From: Cololabis saira
Taxonomy: Eukaryota; Chordata; Actinopteri; Beloniformes; Belonidae
DNA: 64,000 bases
NCBI RefSeq assembly: GCF_033807715.1
Contig: NC_084606.1
Span: forward strand, 34,813,861-34,877,860
Direction: 5' to 3'
Shown here: positions 42,736 to 55,532 of the stretch, one piece after another
Layout of the letters: each line of letters begins with the position of its first letter
How positions within the stretch are numbered: the stretch's first letter is position 1
Notes under the pieces: model-generated
Databases searched by the model: none
Told to the model about the DNA's origin: nothing
What the model saw: the letters and a program-made list of their open reading frames with translations, nothing else
Position numbers and translations under genes: made by a program

Positions 42736-43493
42736 TCACATACGTCACACCATATCAGGAAGCCCAGAGCTAGAAGCTGTTTTAATTTCAGCTGTAGCCC
42801 TGTTAATATGCCACTTTATTAAGTTTTAATATTTTTTCAGGCGTAAAAGTAACCGTTAAGATCCTCAACCTGGGCTCAGTTTATCCAAATAACGCCTGTT
42901 AAGAAATTTGATCCGACGTTTTTTGGGATGAAAACAGCCTGCCGGCTCGGGAGCTGATTTATGGTTCCGCGTTACACCAACGCAGAGCCTACGGCGTACG
43001 GCGCGTGTTGTTGCGTAACCTACGCCGTAGGCTCTGCGTTGGTGTAACGCGGAACCATAAATCAGCCTTTATTCTGGTGAGGTCTTCGCGAACAACGGGC
43101 AAACGAGTGATTATGTACATTCACTGAGTGAATATTATGAAAGTAAAATATGTATTTCTCGCTAGAAATGTAATCAAAATGCATTTTTATGCAGAAACTA
43201 ACTCAAAATATTGATTTTATTCACTAAAAAATAAGAAATGTCTGCAAATGTTTTTTTTTTTATTTATTCAGTCTGCAAATGACGACAAAAAACAATTTCT
43301 CTGGCCCTCGCTCGCAAAGTCAGCATCGGAAAACCCTCGCTCTGTAGGGACAGATTCATAACCACTAGCCCTCGATATGTGCACTCCCCCTAGATGGAAA
43401 GAGGAATTGGGACACCACGACCCTCACGGGAATGCGCAAAATTTAGGGGTAGTGCTGAAACGTAGGGATAGTGGGTGTATTGGGACTGGGCCT
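42736..43493. mobile_element. 5'-truncated second copy of the GGGCCAATCCC element
   Basis: It matches the complete copy from about 41275 onward (CGTCACACCATATCAGGAA) to its right end (GTATTGGGACTGGGCC). It begins about 15 bases after the splice donor of the RELT-family exon and carries its own nested palindrome. Confidence 0.8.
42953..43073. mobile_element. GC-rich palindromic unit, copy 3
   Basis: GCTGATTTATGGTTCCGCGT and its inverse flank GCCTACGGCGTA. It sits at the matching place to copy 2, so it was in the element before the two host copies separated. Confidence 0.82.
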
Positions 43494-45247
43494 TTAACAG
43501 ACACTTGGATTTGTTGTTACGTAAAGAAACTGTCAGCTCACTCGTCCTGTGTGTTTAGATCCTTTGTCATTGGCTTTATAGAGAGAACACACCTTAGTTC
43601 ATTGTTCAGCCAGGTTCAGATTAATCTAATTAGGCCTGAAGGAACAATGACATTTTCTTGGCAGTAATCAGCAACTAAAAACAGTTCTGGGAGATAAATT
43701 CCTTCCATTTAATGGACAGAACAGGAAAGCAGTACGTTTGAGAATTCCCTGGAGCTACTGGGTTTTCTCTGAATTTTCTTCATTGGCTAATTATTCCTTG
43801 TGTTTTGAAGACTTTTTTTTTACTGGGATTATTCAGTCACACCATACCATTGAAATCATGCTGGGGAGTGTTTTAGTGATGCTGACTCAAACACCTGCTA
43901 ATGTTGCACACTTGTACAAGGCCTTGGATGTTCAGGCCTTTAGACTCCGCAGCCCTGTCCATCCTGAGAGAAATACACAAAGAAATGCATGTCTGCTCCA
44001 ATCACCCAAACTGCTAATACTGCACATTTCTACGGGTTGGGAGCACAAGTACCATGAAACTGTTTTGTGGCTCCAGTTTCACTGTTTTCTTGTAATAATT
44101 GGAGCTCCCTCCTAATTCGTTCAGCTCAGTGCTACCGTGCCCCCCCTCAGCTCAATGAATGACTATTCCTATGGTGCCACTTAAAGTGAACAGATTTTAT
44201 GAGCCGTTACGGATATTAAACTTAAGACGAATGAGACAGAAAGGTGAGAATAAAACACTGAATATTTCTTACCTCTGAGGGAGGGAAAAAAATGATATTT
44301 CCTTTCAGGGAAAATAAAGGGCTACATGGGGAAAACTGTCAAAATGTAGCTCAACTCCCCACAATGTCATAGAACAAGACCTTTTTCTTCCTTTCTCAGG
44401 CAGGCAAATTAAGCAACAATAAGATTTATGTCATTATGCTGAACTGGTTTCTCCAATTAAATTCTATCTGATAATGAATGGCCTTAAATTCCACTTTATG
44501 TGGCATTAAATGGGGTCATTTTGTCCTTGAAAGCACTAATTTGGGCATTTTTAAAATGAGTACCAACTCTGAAACGTTGGAGTTGTTGAAGTCTGTAAGG
44601 GTTCAGAGTACATGCGACATATCAAGCCACTATAACAGAGATTGCGCTATAAAGATGCATGTAAGTCCTTCTTTTTTTTTCTGTCTCCACTCTCCAGTTG
44701 TGCATTTGCAATGATTCCACAAAGTGTGTACTTTCACAAAGCATTATGGTATTCTGAAGACAGCGAACTATCCCTCACTCTCCCTGTGATATATGTTTTT
44801 TTTCTTTTTTCATGATTGATTTCATCATCTCATGCCACTATTACTCTTTTAGCGCCCTCCTTTCACCCCTGTATTGCCTCTGTTCCTGCACACGACACCC
44901 AGGCGTTGCTTAACACCACACATAAATGTATCTGGAGCTTCAACAGATGCACATATTTGTAGAAAGAAAACACGTATAGACATGGGATCAGAAAACGATA
45001 AACTCACAGAAAGTTAGCAATTCTCAGCTCACCACCACTTGGTGGCATAATATTGGGGCGAAGCTAGTGGACGTTGGATAATAAAATGGCAATATTATCG
45101 GCTTTGATTACATTGGTGTATTTATTTCACTCACACATACATTCATATATTTTAATGCAGCGTTACTTTCAGTTTGGCATAGAGTGACGAGTGGGTGCTC
45201 CTTTATAGTGCCCTGGGAATGGAAAACATTCTCATTCTATCGCCTCT
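43494..45247. other. RELT-family intron 2, part; nothing recognised
   Basis: No exon-like or repeat-family signal that I can support. Confidence 0.45.
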
Positions 45248-45370
45248 CCAGGGGTGCCCCAAGGCTCGGTACTTGGGCCCCTTCTCGTTGCCGTTACCTC
45301 TTTGGGCCAGATTATTCAGTCACATGGCTCCTTATGTGACTGCTATGCAGATGATACACAACTCTACATG
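45248..45370 (+). pseudogene. LINE reverse-transcriptase fragment (deleted)
   Basis: One frame reads [13 protein letters not shown], then after a shortened spacer [11 protein letters not shown] and a stop. [10 protein letters not shown] and YADD are reverse-transcriptase motifs B and C of non-LTR elements. In an intact protein they are about 40-50 residues apart with conserved sequence between, so there is an internal deletion. The L2/CR1 or Rex-like clade cannot be told. Confidence 0.8.
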
Positions 45371-45379
45371 TAATTCCCA

Positions 45380-46080
45380 CTAGATGCCCCCTAAGATTGT
45401 CCCGATCAGGATTTTTAACTCCCGATCCCGATCACTTGAGTTTGAGTATCTGCCGATCCCGATTTTTCCCGATACGATCACTTTTTTTGGCTCCCGATAC
45501 ATTTCCGATACTTTTTCCCGATCAGATACATTTTGGCAATGAATTAAAAAAAGAAAAAAGAAAAAAGAGGAGTAAAACTCAAGTTATCCAAAGCTTCTTT
45601 TCTTGTCCATTGGAGAACAACATGGACATTTATTTCAACAAAGCTTATCAGCTCTGGTACCACAAAATGTAAAAACATGAAATTGTAAACTAAAACAAAA
45701 AGTGCAGGATAGTGCAATAACAAAAATAAATAAATTTAACTTCAAAAGAGGTAGTTGAATGACATCCAGTCAAACTCACAAACACAAGAAAATTAAAATA
45801 CGTTTTGGCTTAACCTTAGTGCAACATTCTGAATGGCATGACATGAATAGCAGCAGCTTAATGCAACATGAACATATATAAAATTTCACAATTCAAACAT
45901 GTAAACCATGTTAGTTTCGCTTGCGGGTCGACGGCCGGAAGTGACGTTAAATGCAACGATATATAAAACGCTATAATATATATTAAAAACATTAATAACT
46001 AGCTATGTCCCGATACTTTTTTGGCCAATACCGATGTTTTGAAAATGCCGTGATCGGGCCCGATCGATCGGGACGACACT
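45380..46080. mobile_element. hAT-type MITE (TGTCCCGATC ends)
   Basis: The subterminal GATTGTCCCGATCAGG is mirrored by CCCGATCGATCGGGACGACAC. The flanks AATTCCCA (45372-45379) and AATTCCCC (46081-46088) are a 7-of-8 duplication. The element sits directly behind the LINE fragment. Confidence 0.72.
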
Positions 46081-46830
46081 AATTCCCCCACAATCTCTGC
46101 ACAAATCTCATCTTGCCTCTCTGGTCCATCTGCGTGAGTGATCACCACCCTCAGCTTAACATGTCTAAGACTGAAGCCCCGGCCACCAGTCAGCACTTTG
46201 GCACATCATGTTTGATCCCAATCATTTCGTATCGATTCTGCCTCATTCTGTCATACAAATATGAAACATTTCAAACTCTTGCTTTGCCTTCTTTGCTTTA
46301 CAGCACTGCATGTACTGAAAAATTGCAACCGTGTTAAACACGAACCCATTTTCAACACCACATTCTTTCTGAGACTGTGAAGCTGTTGGAAATTTAAGGG
46401 TGCTGAAGTCTTAAAGGAGACATTATGTCCCTTTTTAACAAGCTGACACAATTTCTTTCGCTTCCAATGAAACGTCTGTGCCATGGCTTGCTGAAAATAG
46501 CACAGATACAGAAAACATCTTCCTTTTCAACTACACATTTAAACTTTCAACTCAATTTCATTCCACTTCTCTTTTTTGAGGAGTTTTCCTCTTTTCAGAT
46601 TTGATCTACAGTAGCCTACATCTTCACCGTTTGTCTTCAAAGTACAGAAAAGGCAGCATGATGTGAAGTTTTTAGTTGGAGATAAAAAAAAATTGGTTGT
46701 TGGAAAAATCTGCTCCAATCTGGGTCTGTGATGTCACAGTACCCTGCAAATCTGAACTGCTCACTTCACATTTTACGCTCAGACTCCAACAAGGTCTGAA
46801 GCAGAGTCACACAGCAAAAATCCCATCTAA
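46081..46830. other. Intron sequence, nothing recognised
   Basis: No feature supportable. Confidence 0.45.
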
Positions 46831-47042
46831 GTGTTCTGATCTCATACAGTATAAAAAGAGAGGATGAATATACTGTAAAAACATACCAATACTTATCATA
46901 AACTTGGGAATGGGTCGATTAGGAGACTGGGCCTGACTCCTACTTATTCTAAGATGTTCTCTTTATGATAAGTTTTGATGTACTTTGTGTTTTTACAGTA
47001 TATTCGTCCTCTCTTTTTATACTGTATGAGATCAGAACACTT
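46831..47042. mobile_element. Short fold-back MITE
   Basis: GTGTTCTGATCTCATACAGT ... AAGAGAGGATGAATATACTG is mirrored by CAGTATATTCGTCCTCTCTT ... GAGATCAGAACAC. The arms are about 75-80 bases and nearly perfect. Confidence 0.85.
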
Positions 47043-47238
47043 TTAAATTGATTGCTAAGATTGACACTTTACAGGTATAATCATCCTCCCTTTCTAATGA
47101 TTATACTTTTGGATCCGATGGTCATTGATTGATGTATTTGATGCATGCACTTTGTGGATGTTGTCTCTTTTTCCCTGTGTTTTGGTGATGCTTACTGACT
47201 GCACTTCGGTATGTGACCTTGTTTGAATGTGCTCAGGT

Positions 47239-48201
47239 TAGGGCTGGGCGATATGGACCAAAAGTCATATCTCGATATTTTCTAGCTGAATGGCGATACT
47301 CGATATATATCGATATTTTTTTCTGTGCCATAATTGGGGTTTCCCCCAAAGCATTATAGCATAGCATCTCTGTTAGCATCTCTGTTAGCTTTTTTTTTCT
47401 GAGGCAAACCCTTAAAAAAACAGTCAGTTTTAATACAAAGCCTCGGGCCAAATGTCTCACAGGTTCCTTTATTAACAGATGTCTGCACAATATCAAAATG
47501 TATAAAACAAATGAAATAAAAACTGCCTGCATATATAGAATAAAAATGCTTCTTGAATAAAATAAAACAAATATCCCTTTCCTGCATAACAATTAAAGGA
47601 GCTTGAGGCTCCTTTTAAGAAATGAGACTCTCTAGCGCCACCCTTCACCACGACGGCCGTTGGGGGTACTGCAGCCAACAGTGAAGCCGGCACGGGAGAA
47701 CGGGGAGAACGTGCATGCAGCGTCATGTGACGTCACATCCACAGCCCAGCGTGGGAAATTCGGGACCAAATTGCAGCACATTTTGCAGCACACAGCCTGT
47801 TCAAGGCAAAGGAGAGATACACTAGAGGGCTCATTCTTTTGGGTTTGGAACGCTTCATCTGACATTATTACTAGAAAACTTAAAATGTATACGGATTTTT
47901 TTCATAAATCTTGCCACAATCCGGCCTCAAGCTCCTTTTAAATTAAAATACACTGTGCAATTAATACAATGTAGACAGTAACAGGCAGACTTTTCCACTG
48001 AGGTTGACAGTTGTGCAAATAACAAAACATTTGTGCAAATCTCAAATAAAACATTCAAGTCAATTTGTCACAAAATAAGCTATATCAAAATCATAAAAAA
48101 AAATAAAAAATTAAATCGATATAAACGATATTGTCTCGTACCATATCGCGTTTGAAAATATATCGATATATATTAAAATCTCGATATATCGCCCAGCCCT
48201 A
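47239..48201. mobile_element. hAT-type MITE (TAGGGCTGGGCGATAT) with exact 8-bp target duplication
   Basis: Terminal TAGGGCTGGGCGATATGG and ATATATCGCCCAGCCCTA. The target duplication GCTCAGGT is exact (47231-47238 and 48202-48209). A second element is nested inside (47594-47940). Confidence 0.9.
47594..47940. mobile_element. Nested MITE (AAAGGAGCTTGAGGC ends)
   Basis: AAAGGAGCTTGAGGCTCC ... GGCCTCAAGCTCCTTTT, flanked by AATTA/AAATTA. It inserted after the host hAT. Confidence 0.82.
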
Positions 48202-48209
48202 GCTCAGGT

Positions 48210-49120
48210 GTTTATGAATGATTATGTGGCGGTGCCTGATTGGACCACCAGCCTTTAATAGACAAGCTCTTGTTCCGAACTGTTTGATGCCCTGAAAAAG
48301 GTCTATGACCGAAACGTTGGCCCAATAAAACACAAGTACGGTGAGAAGAAGGTGTGTGGGAGTTTTCCTTTTTCATAATAGACTCCAACAAGGTGAAACG
48401 GTTGTCATATGTTTTAGATGCTACAACACATGTCGTCAATCACAGAGTATTTGGGGGGATTTTTCCCCCCCCCGGATTAGTTTTCCAAACAAATCCTCAT
48501 CTTGTGTGATGCCCCCTCCCCCCCATGTTTCCAGTGATGAGGAAGTGAGAGGCAAGGTCAGAAGTAAAGCAAAGTCTGTTGACTTTCACCTGGCCTCGAG
48601 TCCTTGCAGACGGCGGCTACATTCCTGAGCGTAATGAGCTGGTGCATGCAGACGATGATGACAACAACAAACTGGTGTGACTTGAAACCAGGAGTCGTCA
48701 GTGTTTACTCGATTGGTTGTATGAATTTCCATTGGAGAGGTGTTTGTTTTACCAGACACTTCTGTGCCTGTTTAGAAGTGGGTTGGGATTTTTCACTGAT
48801 GAGGAAATCTTTCAACACCCCCCACCTACAACTCGCCCCCTGGCGTAACGGTCGCTAAAGTCATGAGCTGCTACTAACAGTGTATTTCTCGTGAGGTCAC
48901 TTCTAAATTTAGTCCTATTTCTCTAGGGGGAGAAAACTCCCCCTTGTTTTGTTTGTCTGTTTAAGGCGTGCACAGGAGACTAACCGTAAAACCGTCTGTC
49001 ATTTGTGCTCAGACTCAACGAGATGTTTATATATTGAGGTGAAACAGAGAGAAATCCCTGCTCAATGCCGGGTTGACTTTACTCTGTGATGACTGTGGTT
49101 TTTTCTTTCTGACCTGAGCC
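48210..49120. other. Intron sequence; contains only the candidate exon at 48610-48674
   Basis: The segment near 48290 (CTGAAAAAGGTCTATGACCG, AAACGTTGGCCCAATAAA) resembles the end of a fish interspersed repeat. Otherwise nothing is seen. Confidence 0.4.
48610..48674 (+). CDS. Possible third coding exon of the RELT-family gene
   Basis: After the acceptor TCGAGTCCTTGCAG the sequence continues in phase (one base carried from 42720) for 65 nt with no stop, to a donor-like CTG|GTGTGA. It encodes DGGYIPERNELV then HADDDDNNKL. An acidic cytoplasmic stretch after the KGYRC segment is expected in this family, but these residues do not specifically match a member I can recall. Confidence 0.4.
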
Positions 49121-49147
49121 CAACTTCCTCAGTTTTCCATGTTTTGC

Positions 49148-50362
<1,215 letters not shown>

Positions 50363-50389
50363 CAACTTCCTCAGTTTTCCATGTTTTGC

Positions 50390-51136
50390 TTTTCTTTTCT
50401 CCACTTTTTTTGTTTCTGGGAGTAACTCTTGCGCAGCAGTTTTGGCATCACTGTTTGACTCTCATAAGTATGAGAAATGTTGAGATTAAAAGAAGTGCAC
50501 CGCTGACACGGTGCTGTGAGAACTGGTGGGACTTTGGGCTGTAATTCCCACTCGTTTGTTAGATTACAACTTTTCACATTGCCTATCATGCTTTAGTTAT
50601 TTCCCATGTCGACTTAAACCTCTGAACCCCCGCCGGTGGAGCATGTTAAGTGGAGAACTGAAGCTGTTATCTCTCACACCCACACTCCCACCCACCATAT
50701 GTTGAAACAAAGGTTGCACGTTGCTTTTGTGTTCGTCCACTCTCCCGGTGATCAGGTTTCCTCTCTGCTTCTTCCCGTTTCACCCGACACGCAGCTCAAA
50801 CGGACGTCTTTGTGCAGTGCACGCTGATGATCATGTATATTGCGGCGAGGGATGCCTGGGAATATGATTTAGGTTTATCAGAAATGAGGAAAGTCGAAGG
50901 AAGCGAGCGGTCAACGGGAAACTCCACATAAGGGTGTGCCGACTGGAAGGCCAGCAGTCAAGGATTGCACATTTTCTGCATTTCTGCTGTCACCCATTGA
51001 TTTATTAAGTAAAAGCTTACAGCTTCAGAACTTTACCAGATGAAGGCGGATTTTTCTTCAGGATATTTACGCCAGATTGATAGTAAGAACTATGTGTGAT
51101 CATAAAACCAGTAAAAGCTTTTCCTTACACTCGTAT
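50390..51136. other. Nothing recognised
   Basis: Unique-looking sequence; no exon or repeat supported. Confidence 0.45.
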
Positions 51137-51896
51137 ATAGGGCTGGGGATCGATTCAAATGTCAAGAATCGATTCCGATTCTTAAGATTCAGAATTGATT
51201 ATCAAGATTCGATTCGATTCCGATATTGATTTGGGTTAGTGTTATTAAAACTGTTTTATGAGCTGTTGCATGAATTATATGACTGTAGTTATGCAAAATA
51301 TTACTACTAGTATTGAGATTCAACAGCAAGTATTGCAGCTAATGATGCTGTAAGGACCAATCAGCTCCCAGAATGCTGATAGAACTGCTTTCAGAAACAT
51401 CACGTGGGTCAGAATTACCAAACAGATCCAGGGAGGAAACAGAGACGGATGAAATCGGTTTTATTTTTTCCCACATTCCGTTTTTATTTGTTCCATTTTG
51501 GGTCTATTTTGGTTTTAAATTTTTGAGCACTTGGTTTTTAGCATTTTTTGCAAATGTAACCCCAAGACAGTATATAAAGTAATGAAATATAGACAATTTA
51601 TGCAATTATAACCTAACACTTTAATGTTTTCATACCTTTAAACATATGTAAAGGCAAAAACATGGCACCAGTTATTCTCGTGTCCAACAAAACATTCCTT
51701 TTTTGGGGATAAACAAAAAAATAACCAAAAGTTGTAATGTAATGATGAAAAAGAAAATACATAAATAAATAAAATTAAAAAAAAACAACCAAAAATTTAA
51801 AAAAAAATCAATCTTTAGACATATGAATCGATTTTTAGGAATTAATATGAGAATCGATTTAGAATTGGGAAATTGATTTTTTTCAACACAGGCCTA
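51137..51896. mobile_element. hAT-type MITE (GGGCTGGGGATCGATTC ends)
   Basis: Ends TAGGGCTGGGGATCGATTC and TCAACACAGGCCTA; the interior carries AATCGATT words. A longer relative of 12019-12207. No clear target duplication. Confidence 0.72.
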
Positions 51897-52406
51897 TTCC
51901 AGCAGCAATAATGGAGGATCCAACCAGTGCATTAGTAAACACCTTGTCTGAGGATGACACTTGACTGTTTTATTTCAACGATGCCACGAGTGGCATGACG
52001 CATCTCCAGCTTTCTCCCCGAACGCTGCTGCTTGACAGCAGCTCATTGTTTGGGTTGTCCATTCGGTTTTGCTCTCAGAGCTCTTATCAGTGCACTTTGG
52101 AGTTCAAGTTGCAACAAGAAGCCACTTTTCTCACCATGTTAAAATGTAAATGTTAGAGATGCCACGTGTCTGACCCGGTTGAGCAGAGGCCTCACGTATG
52201 CAGCGCTCGCGCAGCTGACTCAGCTTGGAACCCTGGACTGAGATCCATTGTTGTGTTTCCAGCTCCTCTTCCCCGCCATCATTTCCTGTCCCCGTATCTG
52301 TCCAAGATCACTAGAGCCACACAATCTTGAATGAAGATAAAAGATTACAGGTTGGCCATAAACCTGAGAAAAAATTTGATATTGTCACTAAAACAGAATG
52401 TTCATA
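51897..52406. other. Nothing recognised
   Basis: No supported feature. Confidence 0.45.
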
Positions 52407-52738
52407 CAGAGCTGTCTCAGAAAATTAGAATATTGTGATTTTCTGTAATGCAATTACAAAAACCAAAATGTCATACATTCTGGATTCATTACAAATCAAC
52501 TTAAATATTGCAAGTCTTTTATTATTTTAATATTGCTGATCATGGCTTACAGCTTAAGAACACTCAAATATCCTATCTCAAAAAATTTGAATATTCTGGG
52601 AATCTTTATCTTAAACTGTAAACCATAATCAGCAATATTAAAATAATAAAAGGCTTGCAATATTTCAGTTGATTTGTAATGAATCCAGAATGTATGACAT
52701 TTTAGTTTTTTTAATTGCATTACAGAAAATAAAGAACT
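52407..52738. mobile_element. Fold-back MITE copy 10 (decayed, right end lost)
   Basis: The left end is degenerate (CAGAGCTGTCTC). The right arm ends at AAATAAAGAACTGCC without the terminal 30 bases. Confidence 0.8.
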
Positions 52739-52969
52739 GCCAAAGAGCTCATGCCTTGTTTTTCCTGTTACTTAAATACTTTCAAGTTTGTTTGTTTTTT
52801 TCTTTAAAAAAAACATTTAATTTATGTTTCATAGACAATAAGTAAAAAAAGAGAGAGAATTCCCTGAAAAATGAAAACACATTTTTATAGTTTCCTACCT
52901 CTAGGCGGAGCTGCTGAGTTAACCATCAAGGTTCTTTTGTGCAGATTTAGTTCAGATGGAGATGAATGA

Positions 52970-53215
52970 AAATGATGGGGCTGGTACTGGATTGGCGGTT
53001 GGAACCCCGCTCCCCCAGTCATCTGTCGCTGTGTCCTTGGGCAAGACACTTCACCCTCCTTTGCTCCAGTGAGGGCCTGGCTGGTGTGTGAATGTGTATG
53101 AATGTTGGCAGGGATTGGCTGCCACGTTTCCGTCAGTCTGCCCCGGGGGCAGCTGTGGCTATATTTGTAGTTCACTACCAAGTATGAATGAGGAGTGAAT
53201 GAATAATGGAACTGT
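52970..53215. mobile_element. Probable SINE-like interspersed repeat
   Basis: TGTGTCCTTGGGCAAGACAC, TTCACCC, and GTGAATGAATAATGG at the end are words I associate with a very common fish short interspersed repeat. No tRNA-like A/B boxes were confirmed. Confidence 0.4.
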
Positions 53216-53251
53216 TGTGAATGATTCAGAAATTACCACTATTATTATTAT

Positions 53252-54540
<1,289 letters not shown>

Positions 54541-55530
54541 TATTATGGGCATGCCAAGTAGTGGCATGACCATATTGCAATCGTCCAGAATGGCCCAAAA
54601 AGCAATGTTGCTAGCGTTTTGCTAACATGCTAAAGTCGCAAAGGTCCCACTGCGCACCAGCGGGTGTAAAGCATGACCCCGCTCTGTTGTGGAAAAAAAA
54701 AATCCCCAAAAAATGAAACACGGCCGAGAAAACCTGAAAAATGAAGGCGTTAAATTAGTATCTAGAAAGGTTTCCCTTTTCTTATTATTATTATGGGCAT
54801 GCCAAGTAGTGGCATGACCATATTGCAATCGTCCAGAATGGCCCAAAAGGCAATGTTGCTAGCGTTTCGCTAACATGCTAAAGTCACAAAGGTCCCACTG
54901 CGCACCAGCAGGTGTAAAGCATGACCCCGCTCTGTTGTGGGAAAAAAAAATCCCCAAAAAATGAAACACGGCCGAGAAAACCTGAAAAATGAAGGCGTTA
55001 AATTAGTATCTAGAAAGGTTTCCCTTTTCTTATTATTATGGGCATGCCAAGTAATGGCATGACCATATTGCAATCGTCCAGAATGGCCCAAAGTGCAATG
55101 TTGCTAACAAGCTAAAGTCGCAAAAGTCCCACGTCACACCAGCGGGTGTACAGCATGACCCCGCTCGGATGTGGAAAAAAAAAATCCCCAAAAAATAAAA
55201 CACGCCCGAAAAAATGAGGAAAAACATGAAAATGAAGGCGATATATTAGTATCTAGAAAAGGTTTCCCTTTTCTTATTATGGGCATGCCAAGTAATGGCA
55301 TGACCATATTGCAATCGTCCAGAATGGCCCAAAGTGCAATGCTGCTAACAAGCTAAAGTCGCAAAAGTCCCACGTCACACCAGCGGGTGTACAGCATGAC
55401 CCCGCTCGGATGTGGAAAAAAAAAATCCCCAAAAAATAAAACACGCCCGAAAAAATGAGGAAAAACATGAAAATGAAGGCGATATATTAGTATCTAGAAA
55501 AGGTTTCCCTTTTCTTATTATTATTCTTAT
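54541..55530. repeat. Tandem array, four units of about 240 bp
   Basis: The units start near 54544, 54791, 55036 and 55278, each with GGGCATGCCAAGTARTGGCATGAC, CATATTGCAATCGTCCAGAATGGC, GCAATGTTGCTA, AGCATGACCCCGCTC and GTATCTAGAAA. Units 1-2 and units 3-4 form two subtypes. They are separated by TTATTA runs. Confidence 0.92.
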
Positions 55531-55532
55531 TA

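Noticed and set aside
44600..44700. Possible exon of the RELT-family gene before the CCACTCTCCAG at about 44697
   Set aside because: The following sequence has a stop within a few codons in the required phase.
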